NCBI RefSeq assembly: GCF_910592395.1
Contig: NC_088315.1
Coordinates: 5,830,501-5,894,500, forward strand
Reading direction: 5' to 3'
DNA length: 64,000 nucleotides
Source: Lineus longissimus
Lineage: Eukaryota > Nemertea > Pilidiophora > Heteronemertea > Lineidae
Position numbers and translations under genes: made by a program. The first letter of the stretch is position 1. Each line of letters begins with the position of its first letter. The notes below the pieces were generated by a model, which was given only the letters and a program-made list of their open reading frames with translations, did not search any database and was not told where the DNA came from. This document shows, one piece after another, positions 47,021 through 57,791 of the stretch.

Positions 47021-47394
47021 GTTGACTATTTTTATTCTGTGCAGTAGAGGTACCAATAGAGCGTAAGTTAAACTGTGTCCTGATTTTGACACCCTCCATT
47101 TGCTGTTAGATCAGCCTTGTTGGAGTATGCTCATATTTGAGGTCATTACAGGGTGTACCATTGGTACCATCTGGTTCTCCCTTTCCACTTTCCTCAAACA
47201 AGACTTCAGGACTTCTGCTCCAGTATTGGCCAATCAGCCCCTCGCTTTCTGAGCCAAACGAGCATGATAGAAGTTTTCTGATTGGTAGAACCTGACCAAA
47301 AGTCTCATTCCTGCTGGAGGAAATAGGCAAGTGACCTTCCCTGTAGAATCCATTCCGCATTTAAAAAACGAGTACTTCTACAAAAGTTGAAAAT

Positions 47395-47400
47395 TTTATT
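47395..47400 (-). terminator. Possible polyadenylation signal of the minus-strand fucosyltransferase
   Basis: Minus-strand AATAAA about 1 kb after the fucosyltransferase stop codon. Positional inference only. Confidence 0.3.
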
Positions 47401-47687
47401 AAGTTCACATGAAAGACATTGTTCGAAGAAAATGGAATTTTCTATGAAAATGTATTTTTTTCGGCCTACTTCTGATACGTTTGGTAAAGGTATCGGTTTA
47501 CCCCCTCTCCAGATCCTGCTTTAGTCTCCCTTTATGATGTATCCGCCCACTGATACCTGACACACATGGTCATTTCATTTTGATTTGATGCAGTAACAAG
47601 CTTTGATTAGTCTCGGAATGCTACTGGCTGAGCAGTACTGTTACGAAAAAAATTGAAGATGATCTTTGTCTTCCTCTACACAGTATT

Positions 47688-47935
47688 GTCATGGTTGTGA
47701 CAAATCGCATTTTCCAAGTTTTAACATAGCTGTGCCAAATCACAGTTTTCTGATGTTGGTGGCATGCAACACCAGAGAGTTGGTTCTCTCACAATGAGAA
47801 ATTACTGCCCGAGAGACCATTATAGACATGCCCACATTGTCATGGTTGTGCCAAAACACATTTTCCATTTTGTCATGGCTGTGCCAAATCGCATTTTCCT
47901 AGTTTTGACATGGCTGTTCCTATGTTGAATAACTG
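47688..47935. repeat. Degenerate minisatellite, about five units
   Basis: Repeats of GTCATGGTTGTGCCAAATCG followed by CATTTTCC and AGTTTT, at about 47688, 47725, 47837, 47873 and 47917, with a non-repeat interruption. It lies in the probable 3' UTR or downstream region of the fucosyltransferase gene. Confidence 0.75.
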
Positions 47936-48398
47936 TCACTGTCAATACGCTGTGGACACCCCCATTCCATACCCACACAAAAATGCAGCCGGGACATGAT
48001 CAAGTGATAAAATCATGAAAATTTGATATCACCTGAAGGCACGAATGTCTCTTCTCAGGTGACGACACATCATCTTTCTACAAATATGCCATCGTCTGAT
48101 GGATGTGCCTTTGATAATGCGAGGACGGCATACATACTGTCCACGGATGTCCGTCCTAACAACACGGCGAGATGAGTCTTGGAATGCAAGTCATAAAATG
48201 CACTCCACTTTCCCCAACCTCAAATAATCAACCATGAGCAAAAACTCGTATGGTCTTCGCTAAGAATCATTGGTTTGTGTCTCCCTACACGATGGAATGG
48301 ACACAATCGACCAGCCTCGTTCCTCCACGGGTAAGTATGAATAGGATGTCGAAATGGTCTGCCGGCTCCAGCCCCTCAAGCCTAATATTCAAGGGTCT

Positions 48399-51029
48399 CT
48401 ATCTTTTTGTTATGATCATATGGTTGTACATTTCCCGCCAGGACTGTCCCTTTCTGGCCAGACAGATCCCCTTCCCGCGCCACCACTCATCCAAATCATC
48501 ATACCAGACATCTCTCGTCTGGTCCCAAAGCATTGCGCAGAGACGACAAAAGAAAAACGTATTGATAAACCTCCCCGTGCCTTTCCATTTAAAGTAATCA
48601 TTATAGAGAGTGTCATTTTTGTCCAGCATTTTCAGGTAGCTTGCAAGTTGGCGGAGGTCTTTGAAATCATCCACGTGGATGAAGGAATGTTTGGGAACTG
48701 ATCTCTCGTAGTCTGCTCTTGTTGCACCGAAGACGATGGGAATTATGTCATGCCTGAAAAATAAGGTAATTACATGTATTAATCCAGGAAAGACCAATCG
48801 AATGATTGCGCTTTAAATGCTGTAAATGTGATACTGCATGTAAGGAGTTGTCAGCAGCAGAGAACGTCTGCGATCAAAGACAGATAACTCACAGTTTTCC
48901 ACTATGATTGGTTGCGACATTGTCTTCGCGATTGTCGGCCAGACTAAAGCATTTAGCGAGCTGGTATGTGGCTTCACTGTGCGTTCAACTCGAAAGACAA
49001 TGGATTTTTTGTGCTGATAGTACTAGGACATTTCTCAATTGAGGTCATCATCACGACCCTCTCATCGACACGAGACAAATGGACTGAACTTCAAGACGAA
49101 AAGGACACTTACTGCATTCCATTTAGGTAGAATTTCTCCGTAATATAGTCTCTACAATTTGAATTCTCGAACGACAAGTAGAACTTGTAATCTTTATCGA
49201 GCAGTTCGAAACACTTCGCTTCTCCCTTGCGGCAGGTGTAATGTCCGCACCGTCCATAAATGTCCACGCGGACGTAACGGGACAACTCCTGAGCAACTTT
49301 TCCACGGTTGCTTTTTGCCGCACAATTTGAGACCAACCACGCGACCATTTTCGTCTTCCCGCTTGCATAGTTTTTCTGCTGCGGTTTCTCAGTTACGCCC
49401 GCTGTATATGGGACGAATTTCTCATAAGGCGCGACTATAACCGAATCTCGCCGATACGTCGCAGTCCAATTAACTAGTCCTCTAACATGACGTAAAGTTG
49501 ATGTGTGCAGCGGAGATTCTAAAGAAAAGTAGACCCAAATCTGACCATTGCGTTTGGTAAGCCCCCTAGGCATCATCCTAGTAAAAAGCACAGCATCAGC
49601 TTTGTCGAGAAGACGGCTGTTGCGGCTAAGATAGCATTGTGACACCGGGCAACCGTCGTCCAACAGCCTCTGCCTCCCCTCCACGATACCACCACTATTC
49701 CAAAACACGATTGTCTTCAACTTTTGCTTATAGAATGGTTTCTTTTGCTCCTCTTTCACTGCTTCGGGGATGTGCATCAGCTGTGTGACAATCCGGTCAT
49801 CCCAGTCATATTTAGTATCAGGCCAGACTCCACGAATGGAACTCTTATTAATACCCTTGATGCCCTGTTTGTCCAAAAGCATTGTCGAATGAATCTTGTA
49901 GTTCGTATTTTTGTAGATTCTTGGTTGGATGATCTCTTCCATGGCGGCCTTGAACCACGGCTTTCTCTCCATAACCTATGAAGCAAAGAAAGGTTGTATC
50001 AGATAGGGAGGAGGGGGACCAAAATAACTCTCCATTGCATCATCTGCGGACTTTGCTAAAACAGGTTTCTCCAATGTATAAAGTAGTTTTAATCTCCTCG
50101 TCCGCTACGTCTGTCGGGAAAGTCAACTATCACTGAGAAGGAGCAAAGTAGATTATGTTGGATGTGACATGTCTTCTGGATTTCTGAATATGTACGTCGA
50201 GTAGTCTACTTTATATTTACATTCACAAGACAACTGTACCACATTTACATACAGTTTGCATATACATGTACATGTACCAGGACGACTGTTACACACTTAT
50301 ATCTATTGGAACAACACTTGACATGGATTTATTATACATGTCATGTCAGTTGCCAGATGATCATGACTACTGCATGGATGTGCACCAACATCTTCTGGAA
50401 TCACACTTTACATCAAACTCCCCTTTTCCCTCTCTGTGAAGTTCAGGCGCATCAACTTTGATGGCCGTTACCTCCAGACTGGTTGGCTATGAGAGTAGAA
50501 GGCAAAGACAAAGGTTGGATGTGACATGTCTTTGGGTAAGACAAATACATCTAGCATGTCTTTACCGAAAATACGGGATGAAAACCCAATTGCAAGCACA
50601 TGAACCACGGGAAGGAATATAAGGCAGAGACAAAAGTTGGATGTGACTGACCTGTCTCCGGGTGAAACAAATACATGTACATCGAACCTGTCTTTACCAA
50701 AACTACTGGATGGAAGCCCAATTACACGTTCTTGAAGCGTTGGTAGCAGCAGAAGGCAAAGACAAATCGTGGATGTGACATGTCTTTGGATAATATGACA
50801 TGTACATCTAACCTGTCGTGAGCCTCAAACTTACATGAAGCTTGCCTTTCCCTGTTCTGTACAGCTCCGGGTCCTCAACATTGAAATCCGTGGCCTCCAG
50901 ACTGGTCAGCCATTGGTAGGAGTAGAAGGTGAAGAATACCGTAAAGAGACAGAGGAGTATTGTGGCCCTCCTTGTAATGGGGCGGGTCAGGAGATAATGG
51001 AGCTTCATTTTTCGGTTTTGGACTCGCAT
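48399..51029 (-). CDS. Alpha-(1,3)-fucosyltransferase (GT10), complete coding sequence
   Basis: Golgi type II membrane enzyme that transfers fucose from GDP-fucose to N-acetylglucosamine on glycans. Coding exons on the minus strand: 51029-50835 (65 codons), 49975-49113 and 48753-48399 (stop TAG), giving about 470 residues. The first coding exon starts exactly with ATG after a TTCTTTCCAG acceptor, so a 5' UTR exon lies further upstream. Domains: short basic cytoplasmic tail (MRVQNRKMK, RPITRR), signal anchor at about 22-41 (ATILLCLFTVFFTFYSYQWL), stem, then the GT10 domain with YFSLESPLHT, ASGKTKMVAWLVSNC, and the donor-binding motif FENSNCRDYITEKFY at about 334-348. The C-terminal part (IIPIVFGATRADYE, SFIHVDDF) is also present. 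It is closely similar to the + strand gene at 60.55 kb, with the same intron position after the ITEK motif. The exact linkage (Lewis type or core) cannot be told. Confidence 0.95.
50412..50500 (-). pseudogene. Decayed copy of the first fucosyltransferase coding exon
   Basis: On the minus strand this stretch aligns with the end of exon 50835-51029 (FYSYQWLTSLEATDF... to the donor), sharing TTCTACTC, CCAGTCTGGAGG and a GATGTAAAGTG donor-like end. It contains in-frame stops (TAA) and indels. It lies in the first intron, 0.4 kb after the real exon, so it is a partial local duplication. Confidence 0.65.
50497..50815. repeat. Intronic minisatellite, about 125-bp unit, ~2.6 copies
   Basis: Units begin near 50500, 50620 and 50755 with AAGGCAAAGACAAAGGTTGG, then ATGTGACATGTCTTTGG, ACAAATACAT and ACCTGTCTTTACC. 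It fills the gap between the decayed exon copy and the real exon. A related segment occurs near 50135. Confidence 0.75.
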
Positions 51030-52278
51030 CTGGAAAGAAGACATTACTGTATTACTGTACCGCATGCAGGCTCTTCGGTCCCACACCCACATCTACATAT
51101 GATATACCCGCCACCATAGCTACAGTCTCACAGCAGAGTCGCAACATTTTGCATATGGATCATCCAGATGGTAACAATGTGAGATTATAACGATTTCACA
51201 TCGTCATAAATCATTACCAACTTTTGTTGCATGCAATTTTATTCTAATTCATTGCATGTCAATATGCAAGAGCTATACATATAATGGAGTGACACTTGTT
51301 AAACTGAATAGCCTCCGGTTTAGTTAAGCTGGAGGTATGAAAGCTGGAGTTATGAAAGCTTACGCCAATAACTCGTCAGGTGCGACATTGTTTCCCTGGA
51401 TGATGCACTATATTTTATCTGCATTTATAAACTGAGCTCGACTCGGCAAGGTGGTGGCAAACATCCGAGCTAGATATTTGACACATCTGTTCGTTTTTTG
51501 TCAAAATGATTATATATTCGTCGATTTGCAAACCGAAATGTATATTCGTGGTCTGACAAAGCTACATATCCGAAGGCATGTTCGACAAACACCATTCTAC
51601 GGTGACCCATACACTTACATCCATGGTATTCGACTTTTCGTGTGGCGAATGGTTTCTCCACACGACAAAAATTACACCAATATTTGTCAATTGAACACTT
51701 ATTAGCAGTCGCATCCGTGGTATGCCACCTGCGACAGGTTCATGATCACTTTATAATGTCATGAAACAGATTATCACAACCTTTGACTTCCCATATCACG
51801 TTGTCTCTTTGGTCATGTTTGATGAGACATGAAAACGTGTCCTTACCTTTATCGCATAACGTCAGTGTCTTGTCACCGAAGATGTCGATGTCTGGCTGTT
51901 TGTGACATGATACAAAAAGAGCTTCCTCCTGTACCAAATCCGGTCTAGAAACATTTGTGGAGAATGAGTTTGATGTGCACTATGACGCGTATTCCGTCGT
52001 CTTCCGACATTCTCGACTCAATATCATAACAATGACATGTCCACGCATGCAGTTGCACCAAATATTGCACGACTAAGGAAGATCTGCAGAGGACACAATG
52101 AATTCACCCAACAATCATTCCTAAAGTTTAAATGAATTATTTAGTCTTTCTTGGGACGCATTGAATAGCTCTCATATTGTGACTAGGGTCCTAAAATAGG
52201 TCAGCTGAGACGAGCGGCGATATTATGATGGCAAGTCAACAGACGAATTCAAATAATCCCGAGGCAGGATCAGTGAAA

Positions 52279-52370
52279 GGTGACAATTTCGTTGGAGTGA
52301 AGAGGTGTACTGGTGTATCTGTCCTGCTCGCCATCCAAGGATCATCGGTTCGAATCATCGTCTTGTCACC
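52279..52370 (+). other. tRNA-like sequence, possibly SINE-derived
   Basis: GGTGACA at 52279 and TGTCACC at 52364 form a perfect 7-bp acceptor-like stem 92 nt apart. GGTTCGAATC sits at a box B position and GTTGGAGTGAAGAGG loosely at box A. The T stem does not pair and no clean anticodon arm was found, so it is not a functional tRNA; a decayed tRNA or SINE head is possible. Confidence 0.25.
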
Positions 52371-53031
52371 GCTCAGCCCTCGTGAACGGTTTCAAGTGAT
52401 ACGCTGAACGTAACATTGGGTTGAAATAACCAGCGCTTTGTAAAATGATTGTGCGACCAAGTTGTCTGTCCGTCTTCCTGGTTGACACTCTCGCCATGTC
52501 CTAGTTTCGTTTATCGAAAATAGAAACATCACAATCTCATCATCTGCCCTCATTTTCCCTCTGTGATGTCCGTAACAAAGAAAATCTCCCTCTGAAATAT
52601 AAGTTCTGGTATGGACACTATGGTGTCAGTGGTCGTGGTAACTGAATCACATGTTTCGCTACCTTCAGATAATACAAAGAAAGCGTGTCTTCGGTATTTT
52701 TTCATGAATTCGTCCATCTGAAACAATGACCGATGGGTGGGAATCTTGACTACTCTCACGGTTGTGACATAACTGCGACCTTGAGCTATGTCCACTCGGG
52801 TCTTGGCTTTGACATTAAGCAGGTTTCGCAATCCTGAGGGATGGGAATCAAACAAATGACGCGCTTTCTAGGATGAAAATAACTGGGTGAAATTAACGTG
52901 GCTGGCCTTTACATGAAGGCTTTTCATTGCAAAAACATTAAGATATAAATTCCAGCAATTCAGCATGGGCTTATGATAATATTTCATTAATCGTGGTTTC
53001 GCGCAGAAGGGATTATTAGTGTCACGTGACG

Positions 53032-53064
53032 TGACGCAACTTTGTACGCCGTAACGTTGCGTCA
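53032..53064. promoter_or_regulatory. Inverted pair of C/EBP-ATF hybrid sites
   Basis: TGACGCAAC at 53032-53040 and its exact complement GTTGCGTCA at 53056-53064 flank 15 bp. Each joins a CRE half (TGACG) to a C/EBP half (GCAA), as in composite bZIP sites. CACGTGACGTG (53023-53033) directly precedes, adding an E-box and another ACGT core. The region is 2 kb upstream of the minus-strand fucosyltransferase exon. Enhancer function is inference. Confidence 0.4.
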
Positions 53065-55545
53065 TGCAACCAAAATTTCAAAAGGTACACCATCTCGCAA
53101 TTTAGGCAGTATTGGCTGTAAGTATACAATCCATTTTGCTCTTTTGAGGTGGTGAAATCTCTCTGAACATCGAGGTCACCACGCGTGGCAAATGCAGCGG
53201 CAACTTAATGGGTTTGGCACTAGTAGCAGTGGCAGCAGCGGCCGTTTTGCAGTGCCACTTGGGCTTTGCACTGGGTCTGGGTGTAGGGCACAGCTGGGAC
53301 CAACTTGGGGTCAACAAGTAGCCCTTATTTTAGGTTTTGCCGTAATTTCACGTCAGCACGATTATGCAATACTATAAAGCCTGTGGTAATCATGTATTCG
53401 ATAGCCTGTGGCAAATAAAACCAGTTTATTTGAAAAAAAGAAGGTTTTGCCAGAAAGCTTGGTTTCTTCCCAAACAAGGCAACGAAAATAGGTGAGTTCC
53501 ACATATAACATAGTTTCTGTCTAGTAATTAATAGATATACAACTTTTATTACATGATAAGCGTTATTCTGGTACATGTATAACCAGTGGTTTTCAATATA
53601 CTCCGCCTCTCGATCGATATGAAAATGAATGAATCTCAGATTCAGAATGGATCAGCCCGAGCATGTTCTTGGCCTACATGTAGCCGACGCTAGCGCCAGG
53701 GGCTGCTTAATACCTCCGTCATCAATAATGAAACCCTTCCCCTTGATAGTTTACAATGAATGATGTAACGAATGGTAATGTGATGTTGTCAATGACAACC
53801 ACGATACAATGCCTCCCTAATGACCCTTGGAGTCGCCCTTTTGTCATTGAGGTTTTTATTAGCTCGGCATGTTGTGCTTTTATGCAATGTGTTCCTTCCT
53901 GCTTAACAATCTCAACTATTCCCGGACAGCTATACATTTTGAGCGGATTTCTTACACTAAGTTAGGGTGAATCCGATAATACTGTGCCAACTTCCTGGAA
54001 CAACGAAAAGCATACCTCAAGTTCAGAGTTGTGAGCAATTTATAGTCCAAGACAGGGTGAACCCGGTAAATAAGTTTGTTCCACCTAAACTTGGGACAAT
54101 CAAGGGTACATGAGGTTGTGTATTATTCCGTTTAAATGTTAAGCGGTTATTTCAACTCAGATTGAATCCGACACTGTTTTGCTTTTATACATGAAGCAAA
54201 TTGCATGGTGTTTTTAACTCAAATTACAATCGGAAGAGAGTAACGATTTACACGAAAGAGAGTTATTCGCATAGTCCATTAAAAGGTACGTCTTCTTCAT
54301 CACATCTTCCTTCACACAGATTTAGTCTACATCTGATTAAGGAGACTCAAACACCTCCTCGAGCAGGCGCAAGGGCTTAGTATTGTTAGTTGTGTCTTGG
54401 TGGATTGAAGCCATCTTGGTTTTTTATGAGTTGGGGACATGTCATTCAGTGAAGAATCGTAATGCTAGGCCAAGGTCCCTCTAGCTATACGTAAGTCACC
54501 GAATAATGATTGAACGAGCGAGTGAGACCTTGATTCCGGCGGGGAGGGAGGGGGGGCATCCACCATTGTTTACACCTGGACCAACAATATGTACAGTCAC
54601 ATGCACTGTCATACTACTAATATTGTTCAGTAATTGGGTAAACAGAGGATATAGAAATTTATGGTAATTTCTTTATATAGGACATGGAATATAGAATATC
54701 TAGGAATGTACATAAGCAAAAACATTGACTTTAAATTCAAGTTCTAGAAATGCAAAATACATAACCTACATTATTCTTTTCACATTTAGTATTATTAGAT
54801 TATCACATTTCTTTTCCAGGCGACACAATACCCTTTAACGGGATGTGTCGGTGCAAGACGTTTTTGACTATTTCAAGAATTCATCCATGTCCTCAATCGA
54901 AGGGGGAGAGATTCGTCCCCATTCTTATCTGTCTTCCTTGTTTATAGCAATCATTAGTATTGATTATAAAAGGCATGGATTTAGTCACTCTGGCATTTAC
55001 ACCTCAGGCAATCTCAGACAACCTGCGAAATACAATACGTGTAACCCACATCGACATCTCATGCAAGTATCATTACATTTCATTAACACCATTCGATTGA
55101 GCAAAATATCATCGGGTAAAAAATCGGACATTTGTAATTCCTGCTCCATGGCAACGAGTCACGCTCTCTCTCGTACATCAACGTGGATGCTAACGTGAGT
55201 GTGGCATAGATAAGCAACTGATGTGAGAGCCTGAGGAAGGGTGGGTTGGGGTTCTGACGTCATGTGTAGTGTCTATCTGGCATCCTTCACAGGACTAAAG
55301 CTAGGATTTCCATGATATTTGCATGTACTTCTTGCAATGGCGCACGCGGTATGGATGTTATTGCTATGAGTTATGCTATTCCTGTGATGTTACGTTAAGG
55401 TAGGTCTGTCGGCCATTGATGCTAGCGTTGTCAATACCGCTGTACCATTTCTAGCCATTAGCATGTGTGTCATCTGCGAAAGCTAACCACGCGATTTCTC
55501 TAGCTGTTGTATTATCAATATTAGCATTTCATCAGGAAACAAGAA

Positions 55546-55707
55546 ATGGACAAGATCTACATGTCATCGCTAAGAGTGACTCTGATGATGTTTCTGGTGG
55601 CTTATGCTATCTTCGAGAGCAACACAGACGACAGTGCTAATGAAAACTGCACGTTAAGGCTAGCATGTGATAATTGCGGTGTCATCACCAATCAGGTCTA
55701 TATGTGA
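55546..55707 (+). CDS. Hypothetical 53-codon ORF with signal-peptide-like start
   Basis: An ATG at 55546 opens a 53-codon frame with a hydrophobic N-terminal segment (VTLMMFLVAYAIF) followed by an acidic stretch and three cysteines (NCTLRLACDNCG). It could be a small secreted peptide or first exon (CAG|GTCTAT near the end), but may be chance. No family assigned. Confidence 0.18.
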   Translation: MDKIYMSSLRVTLMMFLVAYAIFESNTDDSANENCTLRLACDNCGVITNQVYM

Positions 55708-57236
55708 TATTACCGTATGTGACAGACGTATTCTGATGGTTTGCGACATGCTGCATTTCTGCCTCCGAGATTTCTACCATCGTCATTGAGCAAATAAATG
55801 CGTACATTGCCGGCAATTGCATCTCACTAGCATGCGTCATTAGCCCCGTCCGTGGAGAGCTTCGCTATCAATTGCCATGGGATTCGTCCGTGTCTTCAGA
55901 ATCTTTCACGCTTTAGTCATTGGTGTCGTAATTATTACATTTTATTGGCGCCTTGTCAGGTTAAAAGAATAATCGTACAGAATATTAAATAGCCGACATA
56001 GCCAAACATTGGCCCACGACCTGAATATGTTTTAAAAGCAATCATGTTTTAAATTGTAAAGCGCACTGAGGTTTCACTGAAACGTAGAAGCACTTTTTAT
56101 CATTACTATTATTTATTATTATTAATGTACAATCACGTTAATCCAGGTCAATGCACTGGTAAGTCCATTGACGTTATCAGTATTGAACAGCATCGGTCTT
56201 TTGTTAGAATCACAACCTGTTCGTGATTTATTGCCGGCACGACATCTCTTGGACTCCGAGACAGCACAGTATCATATATGATGAATATCATGCTAATACC
56301 TCATCTCCACGGGCAACAAAAGATACCTCATGCATGTCTTGGCCAGTGCTAATGCATTTGGTAATTGTTTAATCAGTCCGTTGTAATGATGTTGCTACTG
56401 CGACAAACAGTAAGTACCGAATAGGCTATCACTGGAACAAGTCGATCTCTTGCTTGTAAGGTGAACTCTGATCGTCCAGATGATCTTATCTGTCGTAGCA
56501 TAAAGGAATGCTCGCCTGTGGCGGCCACCCGCATTATCTTCTCAAACAACCTCCGATTTTGAAAATGTCTTAAAGTACTGCTAAATTTCCGCTGGCCACA
56601 CGACTTATCTGTATGCATCAAAGTAATGGCATTTCGGGCAATTAGAAACACTTCTAGAATGCCTTCGATTGGTACAGTGTGCGAGACAACGTAGCAAGAT
56701 ATTATTCATTGCTTTGTCGCCATTACCAACCATGCTTGCCATTACTAAGAGCACTGAAATATTTAGCAGCTGAAGTCATCCCGATGATTAACTGCGAAAT
56801 CCTTATTTCTTCAACATTCGATATACATGTACACGACAGGACTGTTGTGCATGACACTCTGAGCATCAAGATGCATTCGGCGTGGAGAATTCAATATGTT
56901 GCGTGTCGCTTTCTTGTAATGCATTCGTAGTACATTCGGTGGTGCTTCGGATAACCGCAGAGCATACGCACAGTTTGTTTAGGTGGTATTCGGCTTGGCC
57001 GGAAGCTGTCGACCGTGTACGAGCATCTAGACTGAGCAACACTTGCCTTTTAGGAATACCTTAGAGTAACACGCTGACTACTCTAAAGACTTCATCGACA
57101 TCGTTCTCGAGATTGCCTCCATTCTGGTCATCATGACAGACGCTGATTGCCAGTCGCCGTAACGTCAAATTAAGCCCACGCTTGATTTTCACGAGGTTGC
57201 CTGGAGAACATATTGACGTATTAGCCTATCATTGGT

Positions 57237-57791
57237 ATGCCGGTTCCCATCTATCTGCTGTTCATTCTAACAGCCTTGCAGAAGTCCAGTGAGTTTGAGG
57301 TTTTTAGGCCAACATTAAGGATATTTCCGAGCTTGAAAGTTAGAATTGATATAATACCTAAATTCAGCAACGGTAAGAGAGGAAGAGCTCCGTCTAATAG
57401 AGCGCATGGTAGGATCTCGAAAGGAAAACCGTTGATGCATCAACGCCCGCCTTGCAGTTCTTCGAAACACCCCAGAACATGTCGAGTGTGTTCGGTAAAC
57501 TCTCTAATCGAGCGCCAGGCTCTTGGTCTGGTAATATGGCATCGCAACCCTGATATAAGCCTGGCCTTCCAAACAGAGGGTTTTTACTCCCACACCAGTC
57601 CATGCCATTGGAATATATCCCAGCAACGGACTGATATCACCCCCGAGGCAATAAAACAAGAAACCGAAATAAGATCAATATTTTTACTCAGATCTGATAT
57701 TAAAATATGTCGCCTTGGGCGCGTAATTTACCTTTTCACTCTTTTAATGTTCTCAAGAGCCAATTGTAGGAGCTCCTCTGCGAGGCCTTGA
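57237..57791 (+). CDS. Hypothetical 184-codon ORF with signal-peptide-like start
   Basis: Begins MPVPIYLLFILTALQKSS, which resembles a signal peptide, and contains GKRGR (a potential amidation/dibasic site) at about residues 46-50. The rest is low in recognisable structure and codon usage is not distinctive. Listed only because it is the longest frame in the intergenic region; probably non-coding. Confidence 0.18.
   Translation: MPVPIYLLFILTALQKSSEFEVFRPTLRIFPSLKVRIDIIPKFSNGKRGRAPSNRAHGRISKGKPLMHQRPPCSSSKHPRTCRVCSVNSLIERQALGLVIWHRNPDISLAFQTEGFYSHTSPCHWNISQQRTDITPEAIKQETEIRSIFLLRSDIKICRLGRVIYLFTLLMFSRANCRSSSARP

Noticed and set aside
49159-49986. Open frames on the opposite strand and in other frames of the fucosyltransferase exon
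   Set aside because: Shadows of the GC-richer coding exon, without motifs.
54541-54556. G-quadruplex candidate
   Set aside because: GGGGAGGGAGGGGGG could form a quadruplex, but there is no nearby gene start to give it a role; not reported as a feature.
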